Source: Pseudoips prasinana (taxonomy: Eukaryota; Arthropoda; Insecta; Lepidoptera; Nolidae). From it: a stretch of DNA of 64,000 bases. The stretch covers positions 2,542,001 through 2,606,000 of the forward strand of contig OX621261.1 of NCBI GenBank assembly GCA_951640165.1, in the 5' to 3' direction. A program made the translations under genes and the position numbers. The notes beneath the pieces are model-generated. The model had not been told where the DNA came from and ran no database searches. It worked only from the letters and a program-made list of their open reading frames with translations. Shown in pieces: positions 1 through 10,796 of this stretch; within the stretch, counting starts at the first letter, position 1; every line of letters starts with the position of its first letter.

Positions 1-92
1 TTTCAGTTATGGTTTCTTTAGTACAAGCTTTGCTAAATTTGGGATCAGATGGCCGTGTGTAAATAATGTCCCAGGATATTATATTAAGTCAT
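1..92 (+). mobile_element. SINE2 3' tail fragment
   Basis: This stretch matches the 3' half of the SINE2 family seen whole at 15602-15875. The shared features are the segment with AGTACAAGCTTTGCT, the text GATCAGATGGCCGTGTG, and the ending AATAATGTCCCAGGATATTAT. The tRNA-like head lies outside the window or is missing. Confidence 0.65.
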
Positions 93-325
93 TGTCAAGG
101 ATCATGTGAAGGTTTTATTACAGAAATTTAAAATTTTAGCTATATTTTTACTACATATTGTCTGAATGGTTCTGTTTATAATAAAGTACGAATTAAATAT
201 CATTAATATTGCGGACCTTGTGTTTATAATGACGACCGCGCTTTAATGCTACCACGGGATCCAATGCGCTCCAACTGAGAAGACCCAGTGAAACAAACTC
301 AGCGGGTTTCGCTATTATATTCTTT
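93..325 (-). mobile_element. family A retroelement 3' region (LINE 3' UTR-like)
   Basis: This is the internal part of a repeat seen at 41036-41475 and around 52203-53095. Shared text includes CGCGCTTTAATGCTACCAC and the GATCCAATGCGC / AACTCAGCGGG segments. On the minus strand the full copies run towards an AT-rich tail ending in TTTTTATTTTATTTT, which suggests the 3' end of a non-LTR retroelement. No protein is recognisable. Confidence 0.5.
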
Positions 326-342
326 GACAGTGGTCTATGGGA

Positions 343-386
343 GTGTTTAAATTGTGAAAGTGGGACCACTTTCACAATTTAAACAC
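343..386. repeat. perfect 44-bp palindrome
   Basis: A 21-bp arm at 343-363 is followed by a 2-bp spacer (GA) and an exact inverted copy at 366-386. It sits at the edge of the family A fragment. It may be an inverted-duplication junction or a hairpin. No coding role is visible. Confidence 0.8.
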
Positions 387-517
387 GTGAACGTCCGTGC
401 CTGCGAAAAGTTTGAGAAACCCTGCCTTATAGGAAACCGGATAAGCCTACTAGCGGATAATAGCGGACATCCGGCCACTCGTAAATCTATCACGTGTCAG
501 TTCGGAAACCATAGGTA

Positions 518-652
518 CAGACGCCAGCACATCAAGCTACCCCAATCTGTCAAATTTCCCCAATTGAAAGTGAACCTTATGCTTTTGTGATACAGTTGAA
601 AATCTATAATGGAAATTTGACAGATTGGGTTAGCTGGATGTCCTGGAGTCTG
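518..652. mobile_element. 135-bp MITE, copy 1
   Basis: The terminal inverted repeats are about 40 bp, starting CAGACGCCAGCACATCAAGC and ending in the complement (GGATGTCCTGGAGTCTG). TA flanks the left end. Two further copies, also 135 bp, are at 21458-21592 and 32948-33082. The TA target suggests mobilisation by a Tc1/mariner transposase. Confidence 0.75.
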
Positions 653-772
653 AACGTTTATCTCAGTAATATATGCGTATAGAAAGCGACTTTTTAGTTT
701 GCTTTGAAGAGCGGGAAATGTTTGTTAAAATAAGTCTGTTTTAATCATAAATTTAATCGTTCGGAGGGTCTA

Positions 773-1314
773 AGGCGTCGTCCTAATTGGGAGCGATCGT
801 TTTTCATCTCACGATCAAAGTGGTCGTACGATGACTTAACAGGTGTCCTAATAGATCGCGCGATGTCTATCGTGCGATTAATTAAATCTTCTTGGAATGT
901 CATCTTGTATGAAACAGAATAGCCAAACGCTTTACACGAAGAATGAAAACACAAAATGGCGTCCAGCCGCGAGCGAGCCGAGTACCGACTGTGTGTCACT
1001 CAGTGACACAGGGGCAAGGGCCAACACCAGTGACAGTCACTGGTGTTGGCCCTTGCCCCTTTCGTCCCGCACCCCTCGCGCGTCGACGCATCGCGTATGT
1101 AACCAATTAGGACACTCAAAAGAGATCTGTTGCTTTGATTACATGGTCGCACGATCAAACGCATCGTACGATCGTTATTAAGCATTTCATGTGCTCGCAC
1201 GATTACTTGCGAGGTTCAAATAGGACACCCTGATGAAATCTGTATGTTTGAACTCATCGCACGACGAGAACGCATCGTGTCATCGTACGATCGCTGTCAA
1301 TTAGGACGACGCCT
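773..1314. mobile_element. 542-bp TIR element (MITE) with internal palindromes
   Basis: The ends are inverted: AGGCGTCGTCCTAATT at the left and its complement at 1299-1314. Both sides are flanked by TA (771-772 and 1315-1316), so a Tc1/mariner-type target is likely. Inside, TCGTACGATCG-like motifs and AATTAGGACAC segments recur, and a perfect 24-bp-arm palindrome occupies 1011-1059. There is no transposase ORF. The short ORFs here are symmetry artefacts. Confidence 0.7.
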
Positions 1315-1498
1315 TAAACCAGCATTAGACGGATGTAGGTTTTATGGAAGGAAGGGAAGGGTGTTAGCAAGGGAATCCTAAATTTGATCTGCCAGTGTGT
1401 ATCGTTTTATTTATTTATTTATTTATAAAAGACACACCAGGGCAGTTCACAATGCAACTTAAAGTTGTTTTTATGTTTAAACACAAGTTCTGTGTGAT
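1315..1498. other. non-coding spacer with ATTT microsatellite
   Basis: No gene is visible. A short run of TTTATTTATTTATTTA at about 1410-1427, followed by sequence resembling reversed LINE tails, suggests a minus-strand retroelement end. Confidence 0.35.
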
Positions 1499-3240
1499 TT
1501 GCCATTACAGGTGTATACAACATTTACAATAGGTATTATAACAAAACAAAAGCTTAAAAAACTATATTACCTAAAATTTGGTTTTAAATTAAAGAAAGAA
1601 ACTAAAACTAACAAAACAAGGTTAACATGGATAAATGCGGTCAAGAAAGCTGGATATATATTACTAAACAAAATAAGCAAAACATTTTGTACGAGAGACT
1701 CCACTACAAAAAAGTCTGTTACAGATCACATAAGCACCAATTTAAGAGATGACTACTTTCACATGGCAATAATCGAATCTGCTATGTCTGATCACAATCA
1801 GATGTACTTAGAGCTCAAAAAATCAAATCACCCCAGAAAAGGAAAGCACGATATGAAGCAATAGACTACACAAAGTTGTATAAATTTATAGAAACAAGCA
1901 ACTATACAAATCCTAATGACGAGTATGAAGTATTAGAAAATATGATAAAGCACTATACGGAAGAAAGCAAAACAAAGAAGATCAAAGTACTCAACCCTCC
2001 ACAAAAGGATTGGATTAATAAAAACATCATTGCTGAAATTAATCTAAGAAACAACATATGGACAGAGCTTAAAAATAATCCTAACAACGAAATACTAAAA
2101 GAAAAATTTATTAAACTGAGAGAATATGTAAATAAATTAATAGAAGGAACAAAGAATGCCTACTACTGTGATGAAATTACTAAATGTATTAACAAATCCA
2201 AAAAAATGTGGAGCGTAATAAACAGCCTCACTAACGATAAAATGAAACAAAGTTGTGTTCCTACAAAAATAGTAGTAAATTCTAAATGCGTTACGGACAC
2301 AAATGATATCTGTCAAATATTCAACAACTACTTTACAAAAATGGGACCCCTTCTAGCGGGAGATATACCTAAAATATTTCATGATAATTGTAATAGTGCC
2401 TTGCCAAATTCTGTTGTTAAAGATGCCAGGGAACTCTCTAATTTCGATCGATGTTCAGCTAACGAAATATATAAAATAATAACAAACCTTAATTCAAATT
2501 GTAGCACAGGCCTAGATGGTATTAGTACTAAAGTAATAAAATGCATTAAAAATCTAATTACAAATAAACTAAGTGACTGTTTAAATAAACTGCTAGCAAA
2601 TGGAAACTTCCCTGAAACACTAGAGTTAGCAAAAGTAACACCTATCTACAAATCAGGAAATGCTACAGATCCGGGAAATTACCGACTGATTTCAGTACTT
2701 CCTGTAATGTCAAAAATATTAGAAAAAGTTCTTCACGACCGTTTGGAAAAACATTTGACCGCTATTAAATTTATAACTGATCGTCAATATGGATTCAGGC
2801 CAAAAAGTAATACTACTACAGCAACTATTGATCTCATTACTAAGATAAAACACAATATAGATTGTAAAAATATTGTCCTAGGCGTCTTTATAGACCTCAA
2901 AAAGGCATTTGATACGGTTTGCCACAAGTTACTATTAAAAAAACTAGAATCCGTTAATATCACCGGAAACGCTCTAAAAATACTTAAGTCGTACCTTACT
3001 AACCGCTTACAGGTGGTCAAAATTGGTAATCACCAAAGTGACGCAATACCTATTACATGTGGCGTTCCACAGGGATCAATTCTGGGACCATTGCTCTTTT
3101 TAATATACATAAATAATATACATGAAATTAAGCTGCATGGTCACCTTACTCTGTACGCTGACGATACATGTTTATTTTACTTCGGATCTTCCATCAATCA
3201 TATTATCTCACTAGCCCAAGAGGATTTAAATTTATTATAA
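1499..3240 (+). pseudogene. LINE A: endonuclease end and reverse transcriptase (5' part)
   Basis: This is the 5' visible part of a non-LTR retrotransposon ORF2. The first frame (to about 1840) carries the end of an APE-type endonuclease with the SDHNQMYLEL motif. A frameshift near 1840 moves the sense to the frame running to 3240. The reverse transcriptase shows NYRLISVLPVMSKILEK, LKKAFDTVCHKLL, GVPQGSILGPLLFLIYINN and the catalytic YADD. The domain then stops abruptly where a reverse-strand LINE is inserted at 3241 and continues at 4090. The frameshift and two insertions make it a dead copy. It belongs to the Jockey/CR1 group; the clade was not resolved. Confidence 0.85.
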
Positions 3241-4089
3241 AAGATAAAAAAAAGATAAAAATCATTTATTCACATGAAACATGGTTTACAAATTATAGGT
3301 GTTGTAATCATTTTGAGGTTTCACATGCTTCGCCATATATATGGCATGTAAATGTTTACAAATAAGTAGACAACTAAACTAAACAATAAACTAACGATCC
3401 AATATTCAATTACAAAATTAATGGATTTCTATTATATTAAAGACATTATATAACAATATTAATTTAAATGGTTATTACAATCGTCAACTTTAGGATTACA
3501 ATTACTAGAAGGTATAAATTACATAAAAATACATTATTACATTGCTAACAGAAGTAAAGCTAAGTAGTAAGTGGATTATAAAATTAATAAATTGGAATGT
3601 CAAAAATATAATGAATAATATTATTGAATTTATAAGCTACATTTTTACGTCCCATGTGTTGTATTCTGAAATAGAATAAAAACAATGTTCTACCAGCCAT
3701 TTGCGTAATTTTACTTTAAAGTGTTTGATGGGAGTTTCTCTTATGTTCTTTGGCAGTTTGTTAAAAATTCTAATACACATATGATAAACATTGTTCTTAT
3801 TTAATGCAGTTCTACAATATGGGACAACAAGTTTAGTTGGATCTCTGCTCCTTGGAAAACCGTCTTCTCGTTTGTCCTTAAAAAAGTTAAGATGTTTCCT
3901 AATAAAAACTGATACTTCAAAAATATAAATACATATTAGGGGCATAATATTATGTTTTTTAAATAGGGGCCTGCAAGAGTCAAGCGGACCAGCGCCGTAG
4001 ATAGCTCGAACGCATTTTTTTTGTACGATGAAGGCTTTATTTATATCGGTAGAATTCCCCCATATTATTAAACCGTACCTTAGAATTGA
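3241..4089 (-). mobile_element. LINE B, 5'-truncated, inserted in LINE A
   Basis: The minus strand encodes the C-terminal end of a LINE ORF2. Recognisable words are IIWGNSTDINKAFIVQKKCV (frame-shifted, about 4000-4080) and, at 3637-3945, NNVYHMCIRIFNKLPKNIRE and LVEHCFYSISEYN. Its A-rich 3' end with an AATAAA signal lies at 3241-3275. The flanks are halves of LINE A, and TTATA-like bases occur on both sides, consistent with a short target duplication. Confidence 0.75.
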
Positions 4090-4587
4090 TTCAACATATC
4101 CACTATATTATATTCGAATGGTTTCAGTTCAATCTCTTAACAATAAATATTTCTAAAACGTGTTATGTAATATTTAAAGCAAAAAATAAAATTATACCCC
4201 CGCACGTTCCACTAACAATAAATGACGTACCTTTACAGCTAAAAACGTCTGAAAAATATCTCGGTTAAAAAATTGACAGTTCCCTTACATGGAGTGCTCA
4301 TATTGAATATATCAAACACAAGCTATCAACACTAGTCGGGACACTACGAAGTATGGCTCGGTGCATTCCACGAAAATTGCGGCACACTATCTACAACTGT
4401 CTTGTAAAGCCACATCTACTATACCTAATTGAAATTTGGGGCAGTGCTGCTAAAACGAAACTATTAGAACTCCAAATCACTCAAAACAAACTCTTAAAAA
4501 TTCTTTTCAACTATCCATATTTAACACCGACTAGTACATTTATAACAACACAAAAGTAATGAATATCAAACAATTATATATTTATAA
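4090..4587 (+). pseudogene. LINE A: ORF2 continuation
   Basis: LINE A resumes after LINE B with FEWFQFNLLTINISKTCYVI, then LKTSEKYLG and, after an in-frame stop, IDSSLTWSAHIEYIKHKLS. Next come ARCIPRKLRHTIYNCLVKPH and ITQNKLLKILFNYPYLTP. It stops at 4587, where an AT-rich DNA element is inserted. Confidence 0.75.
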
Positions 4588-6357
4588 TAACGTAAAAGCT
4601 CCTTTTAACGACCCCCTAAAAAGTGTACTCTATTAACGATCTAATTTTTAAATCACTCATATTAGACATAATATAGGGTTCCAGAATGACATACCTTAAA
4701 AATTAGTTATTTATTTTAGTTGGGCAGCAAAAAGAGTAAAGTTTATGTGTGTAAATAGCCAGTGAAAGAAATAATTTGACAATGAGTGGGACGCACCCAA
4801 AATTGACGCACGTTTCATAGTGTCGCGTCTCCGGCCACGTAAGTACACCTAAATATTACTTAAGGAAAATAACACACTAAGAATGGATTGGTCTTCTTGC
4901 TATCACCTTACAACTGTAACGTATATATTTGTTTTCTAAATTAACTCTTGATATTATACTTCTTATTGGTTATTGTGTTATAAAATTATGTTTTAATTTA
5001 AGGCGGTAATAGAACCCGAATTTCAAAACTTGATCCTAATAACGACCCATGGCGTTGTTAAATTTTGAGAACATTTAGTATTTTTGAATAATATCTATTA
5101 TAAACTACCTCAATCGATTTTACTTTTTTCTTGTTCAATTCTTAAAATTATTTTTCTTCGTTAGCTCTATTAACGACACAGCTATTTCTTAAAGTTTTTG
5201 TGTAAAACTCGATTCAACGTTAGACAATATCCCTATTATTATAACGATATTATACTGTAAATAACCATTATTATCTGAATTAAAGACTAACTGAGACTAA
5301 AAAAATAATATAGTAATGAGATCGAATTTAACAGAATTCCATAAAACGGATATTTTATCTGTTTATTATTAATTTTATTGGTCGCTAATAGAATATTGAT
5401 TCCTTCATACGTGATTCTTTTACCGACTCACAGCTATGACGATATTTTTGTTAGTATTACAGTACACAAAAACAAAATGCATATTTTTGAACAAATTGGC
5501 TTATTTCTTGCTAACGTGACGTTTTGAGAGATTTTGTCACAGGCCATATTATTAATGTAAAATAATATTTGCTATCCAGTTTCATTCATGGCTTCATGGC
5601 ATTGGCTATATTTCATATGTTTTCAAATCAAATAAAATGGCGGGACGGAATGAGGGCCATGTAACTTTTTAAATCTTCTTTCGAAGAATTAAATTCACTC
5701 TTCTCCTAGCCTTATTAATCCCAAGCATCTTGGGGTCGGCGTCTGTATTGAGCGAATTATAAATGTGTTATTATAAAATTAACCTATTATAAAGGTATAT
5801 TGTGATTGTATTACAGATAAAAATATTTTTGTTATTGATTTTTAATGTATAATTAGTATGTAGGTAATGAAAAAGTAAGCTTTTAATTATTTGAAGACTG
5901 TTTTCTGAGATTGGTTACATTTTTAATTAATTAAAATAACAAAAAGTAAGTTCTCTAAGCTTTGCAATAAATAAATATGTTCATATTATAATAATGGTGA
6001 TCTCATAACTATTGTTATTATATAATGTATACCTTAAAAACATTTTTTATTTTATTTAATAGTAGAGAAGAAGTGACATCTTCGTAGCGGTCGGTAAAAG
6101 AAGTAGAAAAATCACTAATAGAATCTTGCCGCATACTATGGGTCGGTAATAGAATCAACAACCCTTTTGGATTAAATAATTATTTAGTAATTATTGTGTT
6201 ATTGAATATTGAATTTAAGTACTGAATTGCAAAAAATACTTTGTTGAGATTAAATAAAAATTATAACATCTTTTCTAACATAACAGCTTAAAATATCTAA
6301 TTTTTTAAAGTGAATCCTAAGACCGCTAAAACTGGCGGTAATAGGAGCTTTTACGTT
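4588..6357. mobile_element. 1.77-kb AT-rich non-autonomous DNA transposon
   Basis: The ends are inverted: ACGTAAAAGCTCC at 4590 and GGAGCTTTTACGT at 6343-6355, each flanked by TA. The element splits LINE A between KQLYIYN and CIFIRKVLNN. No ORF of useful size exists inside. Short motifs related to GGTCGGTAATAGAA recur through the body (see findings). The TA target suggests a Tc1/mariner-like mobiliser, but the length and motif array are unusual for a simple MITE. Confidence 0.65.
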
Positions 6358-6745
6358 ACTTGTATTTTCATCAGAAAAGTCCTTAACAATAGTATTCATA
6401 CAAAAATAAAACTAACACAATTTAAACAAGATAGCCAACGTAGTACACGACGAGCTAGCTTACTAGTTTTACCGAAAATTAGAACTAACTATGGCAAAAA
6501 AATGCTAACTTTTGAAGGAGCACAACTTTACAATAAAATACCCTCACATATTAGAAATGTACACTCACTCAATGCATTCAAAACTCAACTTAGCCAATAT
6601 CTAGTCGCAGATCAAAAACTGTTGGAGAAATGAACGCATTGAATGGGTAACTGAAGATGTTGAACTTTATTACAACTTATTCTAATTAGTATTGTTCTCA
6701 AGTAAGTGACATGTAATGTTTTTATTGAGAATAAAAGTTCTTTAA
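6358..6745 (+). pseudogene. LINE A: C-terminal end and 3' UTR
   Basis: After the DNA element, ORF2 finishes with CIFIRKVLNNSIHTKIKL, RASLLVLPKIRTNYGKKM and AQLYNKIPSHIRNVHSLNAF, with a stop at 6631-6633. This is the usual tail of Jockey/CR1-like ORF2 proteins. The 3' UTR ends in AAATGAATGAATGA near 6760. Confidence 0.75.
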
Positions 6746-7084
6746 ACCTAAATGAATGAATGATGGAAGTTAGATCATTGTTATAATATAAAAAAAAACA
6801 TTAAGATATTAAAAATATATTTATTTATTATCGTTCGTAGCTTAAACGCAGAGCGCCTACCCCGGATTGGTAGATTGCATATTAAACGGACCTTTAGACT
6901 GCATATTAAACAGTTTTTTATGGGTGCTCAACTCCGTGAGTAGTCCCACTATAAAATTAGTACCTCACAGATGATCTTAATCAATAAGGCATTTTTTTTT
7001 CTTTTTATGTAAAAGTAATTTTTAATACAGCGTAAATGCCATTCTAGTGCCTACCTAATGCATTAGTATCTATCCCTCCAACAC
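6746..7084. other. non-coding spacer
   Basis: No gene is seen. A segment containing TTGCATATTAAACGGACC and a near-copy 27 bp later (CTGCATATTAAACAG) form a short imperfect duplication at about 6872-6912. Confidence 0.4.
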
Positions 7085-7465
7085 ATTTAATGATAGTAAA
7101 TTATAACCAGCTACGACTGATAGTAGCAGTATTCACGGGGCACTATGGCACCAACTATCACCTACACAAATTGGGACTGTCGAATAGCCCGATCTGCAGG
7201 ACTTGTGGGGATGTAAATGAAACAATGCTGCATATAATATGCAAATGCGACGCATTGGCAAGACACAGAATGGCCACCCTGGGGCTGGTATATCCAGAAC
7301 CAGGAGACTACAAGGATCTACCCCTAAGAAGCGTACTGGATTATGTGAAGACTTTATTCAGGGCTTTAGGGATAGAATAAAACCAGTGGGGGATAGTACA
7401 AAAGATCCTGAAGGGTGGAAGTGCTGTACGCAAGTCCACCCCATCAAAGATAAGAAATTATAATG
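7085..7465 (+). pseudogene. R1/I-type LINE ORF2 C-terminal fragment
   Basis: Residues TGHYGTNYHLHKLGLSNSP followed by CRTCGDVNETMLHIICKC form the Cys/His knuckle found after the RT (and RNase H) region of R1/I/LOA-type LINE ORF2 proteins. The frame ends at 7378-7380, and similar sequence continues in another frame to 7461. Only this fragment is present. A related fragment is at 62290-62660. Confidence 0.7.
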
Positions 7466-7610
7466 AACCTAAACCGTTGCTGTGTTTTTGTATATTATTA
7501 TATATATTTTATAAGTATATAACTATACGTTATTAAAATACGATTTATTATATTTAGCTGCACTTTCTATGTTCGTGTTTTAGTTTTGCAAGTAATATTC
7601 GGACGTTGAC

Positions 7611-7880
7611 GGTCACCGTAGCCTAGTTGGTAGTGATCCTGCCTACGAAGCTGGTGGTCCTGGGTTCGTATCCCGGTAAGTGCAAATATTTGTGTGATGA
7701 GCACAAATATTTGTTTCTGAGTCATGGATGTTTTCTATGTATATAAGTATTTATCTATGTATATAAGTATGTATATCGTCGCCTGGTACCCATAGTACAA
7801 GCTTTGCTTAGTTTGGGGCTAGGATGATCTGTGTGGCATTGTCCCCAGATATTATTATATGTCCCCAGATATTATTATAT
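7611..7880 (+). mobile_element. SINE1 (tRNA-derived), near full length
   Basis: The head is tRNA-like: the A-box region TAGCCTAGTTGGTAGTG and B-box GGTTCGTATCC. A body follows with AATATTTGTGTGATGAGCAC, CGTCGCCTGGTACCCATAG and CTTTGCTTAGTTTGGGGCTA. The tail ATTGTCCCCAGATATTATTA is duplicated once. Seven copies or fragments occur in the window. Confidence 0.85.
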
Positions 7881-7935
7881 TTTAGTAATGTTTTCTACCC
7901 TTTAGGCTTATTATTATTAGAAGTAAATTCTTCAT

Positions 7936-8153
7936 TTTTAGGGTTCCGTAGCCAAATGGCAAAAAACGGAACCCTTATAGATTCGTCATGTCTGTCTGTC
8001 TGTCTGTCCGTCCGTATCTTTTTACACTCTTATAGTTTTACAGCTCTTATAGTTTCGGAAAAAAGTGGCTGTGACATACTGACGGACAGACAGACAGACA
8101 TGACGAATCTATAAGGGTTCCGTTTTTGCCATTTGGCTACGGAACCCTAAAAA
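7936..8153. mobile_element. MITE with about 70-bp TIRs
   Basis: The arms at about 7936-8010 and 8080-8153 are inverted copies. They contain AGGGTTCCGTAGCCAAATGG and repeated GTCTGTCTGTCC. The central part carries GTTTCGGAAAAAAGTGGCTG, shared with the inverted-repeat element at 19775-21310. There is no ORF. Confidence 0.75.
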
Positions 8154-8417
8154 GAGATGTTCTCAAGAAAGGTTCTCTTCATACACAGCCTGTCTAGGAT
8201 ACTTTGACTTTGAAAGTGTATAAAAAAAGTGCAGTGTATGAAGAATTCTAGCAGTGCCCGCGGACTTCGTTCCGCGTTATAAATATTTTTGTCCCTGCCC
8301 GTTTGTCCCGCAACTTGGATTACATTATTCAAGTTTAAGTAAAGATGCGTTATTAATTTTGGAATTTTTCCTACCTATGACACTCCACAATAATGTGTTT
8401 ACTTATCGGTGAAATAA
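8154..8417. other. non-coding, Helitron-like traces
   Basis: The segment near 8252-8300 (GCAGTGCCCGCGGACTTCGT) resembles the reversed GC-hairpin end of the short Helitrons elsewhere in the window. Nothing else is recognised. Confidence 0.3.
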
Positions 8418-8985
8418 TTTTGAAAATCGGTTCGGAAACGAGCAAGTGGGTCACCTGATGGTAAGTGCTCACCGCCGCCCATGGGCACTCGTAACACCTG
8501 AGGAGCTGCAAGTGCGTTGCCGGTCTTTAAGAAAAGAATAGACTCGCTTCTTGAAGGTTGCTATGTCATACCGGATCGGAAATACCTCGGCAGCTAATTG
8601 ACTTCACAGAGCGGTAGTGCGCGGCAAAAAGTTTCTTGTGAAAACGCACGGTGGTAGATGACCATTCATCCAGGTGATAAGGATGAAATTTCCACTTATG
8701 GCGAGAGGGTCTGTGGCGGAATGTGGCGGCAGTTATAAGCTCGAACAATTCCTCTGAAAACTCCCCGTGATAAATGCGGTAGAGGACACATAGAGACGCC
8801 ACGTCTCTCCGCAGGGTAAAAGGATCAAGCCAAATAGTGGGATTCCCGTCGTCAACGGCCATTCGAGCTGCACGACGTTGTATACGATCAAAAGGAAGAA
8901 GGTGATACTGTGGTGCCCCGGCCCAGAGGTGGCAGCAATATTCCATGTGCGACCGTACTTGCGCTTTATATAATTGGAGATATAT
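8418..8985 (-). pseudogene. LINE ORF2 C-terminal fragment and 3' UTR (minus)
   Basis: On the minus strand 8566-8946 reads EYCCHLWAGAPQYHLLPFDR, IQRRAARMAV and LCVLYRIYHGEFSEELFEL, the characteristic C-terminal tail of Jockey/CR1-like ORF2. The 3' UTR (8418-8560) contains the conserved lepidopteran segment read on plus as GAGCAAGTGGGTCACCTGAT. Truncated at the 5' side. Confidence 0.75.
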
Positions 8986-9039
8986 GATTGAGATCCAGAG
9001 ATTACCCCTTACAGCATCACAAACTCACGAACGTTACCT

Positions 9040-9300
9040 CTTTATAATATTAGTATAGATAATGACAGTAAACGAGGCAAAAGAGGTGTGCAAAGATCGT
9101 GACAAATGGAAATCCATTGTCTCTGTCTACCTCTGAGAAACTTGACAGACGGTTTTGCGATCGCAGTCTGATGGTCACAGAAAAACGCTGCTGCTCGTTT
9201 TCTGGTAGGTGTTCTGTCGATTTCTGCGCCCCCCACGGGATGAGATGGGGTTATGATATTCTATGCCGTCACCACACGATTTATTTCTTCTTTTATAGCT
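9040..9300 (+). mobile_element. LINE 3' fragment
   Basis: The segment 9060-9150 encodes a broken version of [18 protein letters not shown]. The same text is seen at 47560-47640 (+) and 55914-56160 (-). It then runs into TCTGCGCCCCCCACGGGATG sequence also seen at 40400 and 59590. These are old retroelement 3' fragments. Confidence 0.5.
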
Positions 9301-9364
9301 CTTTACCTAATTTTTATTATGTTTTTGTTTCCCCGCACCACCATAAATCATTTAACCCCTGCGA

Positions 9365-9700
9365 AATGTTCCCAAAACGGAACTTTAGAGAGGTAGGGCA
9401 CAGCGTTCATTCCCTCCGTTCCTAGCGTTCATTTCAGCGTACCTCCACCTTACAGAAGACATTCCTTAATAATAACTTTAATAATTTAATGTTGTGTTTC
9501 CGAGTGTGAGTAAGATCGCCAGAGCTCATCGGGGTGGGCGGGAAGGGTCAGCAACACTTGTTTGCTGACTCTTAAAGGCCCGCAACGCACCCGCGACTAC
9601 TCTGGTGTTGCGAGTGTCCATGGGCGGCGGTGATCACTTACCATCAGGTGACCCACTTGCTAATTAGACGACGCGGCGTCAGAAAAAAAAATAAAAAAAA
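9365..9700 (+). mobile_element. retroposon R2 (LINE 3'-derived), plus orientation
   Basis: It contains GAGGTAGGGCACAGCGTTCA, the block around CAACACTTGTTTGCTGACTC, and CACTTACCATCAGGTGACCC. It ends in an A-rich tail at 9682-9702. The same family is at 56255-56815 and 60295-61105 (both minus), each with an internal insertion. Confidence 0.6.
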
Positions 9701-9705
9701 ACTTT

Positions 9706-9985
9706 AGATTTGTCAAGGGCACCCAGATGGAACGAAGTTATTTCTTATTATTTATTATGTACAAAAAGCTTGTATACACTCATCAAAAATAATCGTCGCG
9801 ACACCACACTGTTCAATGCGAAATAGAAATGAAAATATCTGGCTTGCTTTCTATAAGAGAGAGAGAGATAGAGAGACAGACAGAGAAACATGCGCACGCC
9901 GCACAACTGCAAAAAGTGTCGTGACAAATTTTCATAAGATTTTTTTCCGTCTAGTCCCCTTTCACAACGCGCGATAAGGATGATG
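9706..9985 (+). mobile_element. MITE-B copy (3' end truncated)
   Basis: It shares TGGAACGAAGTTATTTCTTA, GTCGCGACACCACACTGTTC, an AGAGAGAGA tract and CATGCGCACGCCGCACAACT with copies at 10510, 20655, 43925, 44350 and 49325. Full copies have inverted GGAACGAAGTT / AACTTCGTTCC sequences. Here the right end breaks off after GCGCGATAAGGA. Confidence 0.7.
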
Positions 9986-10084
9986 ATCCAATAAAGAAAA
10001 AAATAGTTTATGTTCCGAACCCGGCATCCATATTTCTCATAGAGTAAGGCGATTGTCACACTGCCCCGCATGATGCAGCGTAGT

Positions 10085-10285
10085 GCGTGAGTGCGTGTTC
10101 TTACGTTGCTTGTAAGTCCTGTACCTGACCTCTTTCCGGTCGTGTCGCTAGGCGTCCCATCGGATTATGAGAGTCCAGGAAAGTGCTCCTGTGTTTGCGC
10201 GCACACTTGAGCACTATAATATGTTCCGTGCAGATGGCTCTGTTGAGACTGGCCGCCGTGGCCGGAATTCGGCTAGGAGGACATT
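10085..10285 (+). mobile_element. SINE4 body fragment
   Basis: It has GTCCTGTACCTGACCTCTTT, CCGGTCGTGTCGCTAGGCGT and CTCCTGTGTTTGCGCGCACA, the body of the SINE whose tRNA-like head is seen at 33943. The head is absent here. Confidence 0.6.
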
Positions 10286-10509
10286 ATTAACAAATTCAAT
10301 AATTATTAACAATTTAAATGTGAACAATCTATAATTCGAATTAAGAATTACATAAGGATTTTAATGTATTACTTTAAATATTCGCACGATGTATTCTGTC
10401 GAATATAGTGAGACCTAAATATAATCCCATCAAAATCTCGCCAATAAAGAGTTCATTAATTTATTCATTCATTCAGATAGTGATGCGTAAAGTGATTTTA
10501 ACTGATTTA

Positions 10510-10790
10510 AAAAAAAACTTGAGAGGTGTCAAGGGACACCCGGATGGAACGAAGTAATTTCTTATTATTTATTATGTACAAAAAACCTGTATACACTCAA
10601 CAAAAATAATTGTCGCGACACCACACTGTTAAATGCGAAATAGAAATGAAAATATCGGGCTTGCTTTCTATAAGAGAGACAGACAGAGAAACATGCGCAC
10701 GCCGCACAGCTGCAAAAAGTGTCGTGACAACTATTCGTAAGATTTTTTCCGTCTAGCCCCGCACAACGCGCGATAAGGAACTTCGTTCCA
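10510..10790 (+). mobile_element. MITE-B copy, near complete
   Basis: It begins with CTTGAGAGGTGTCAAGGGAC, then TGGAACGAAGTAATTTC, and ends in AAGGAACTTCGTTCCA. The two ends form an imperfect inverted repeat. No ORF is meaningful. Confidence 0.75.
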
Positions 10791-10796
10791 AAAATA

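Noticed and set aside
7611..7690. tRNA genes (several tRNA-like segments across the window)
   Set aside because: The A and B boxes are present but the acceptor stems do not pair, and the sequences continue into SINE bodies.
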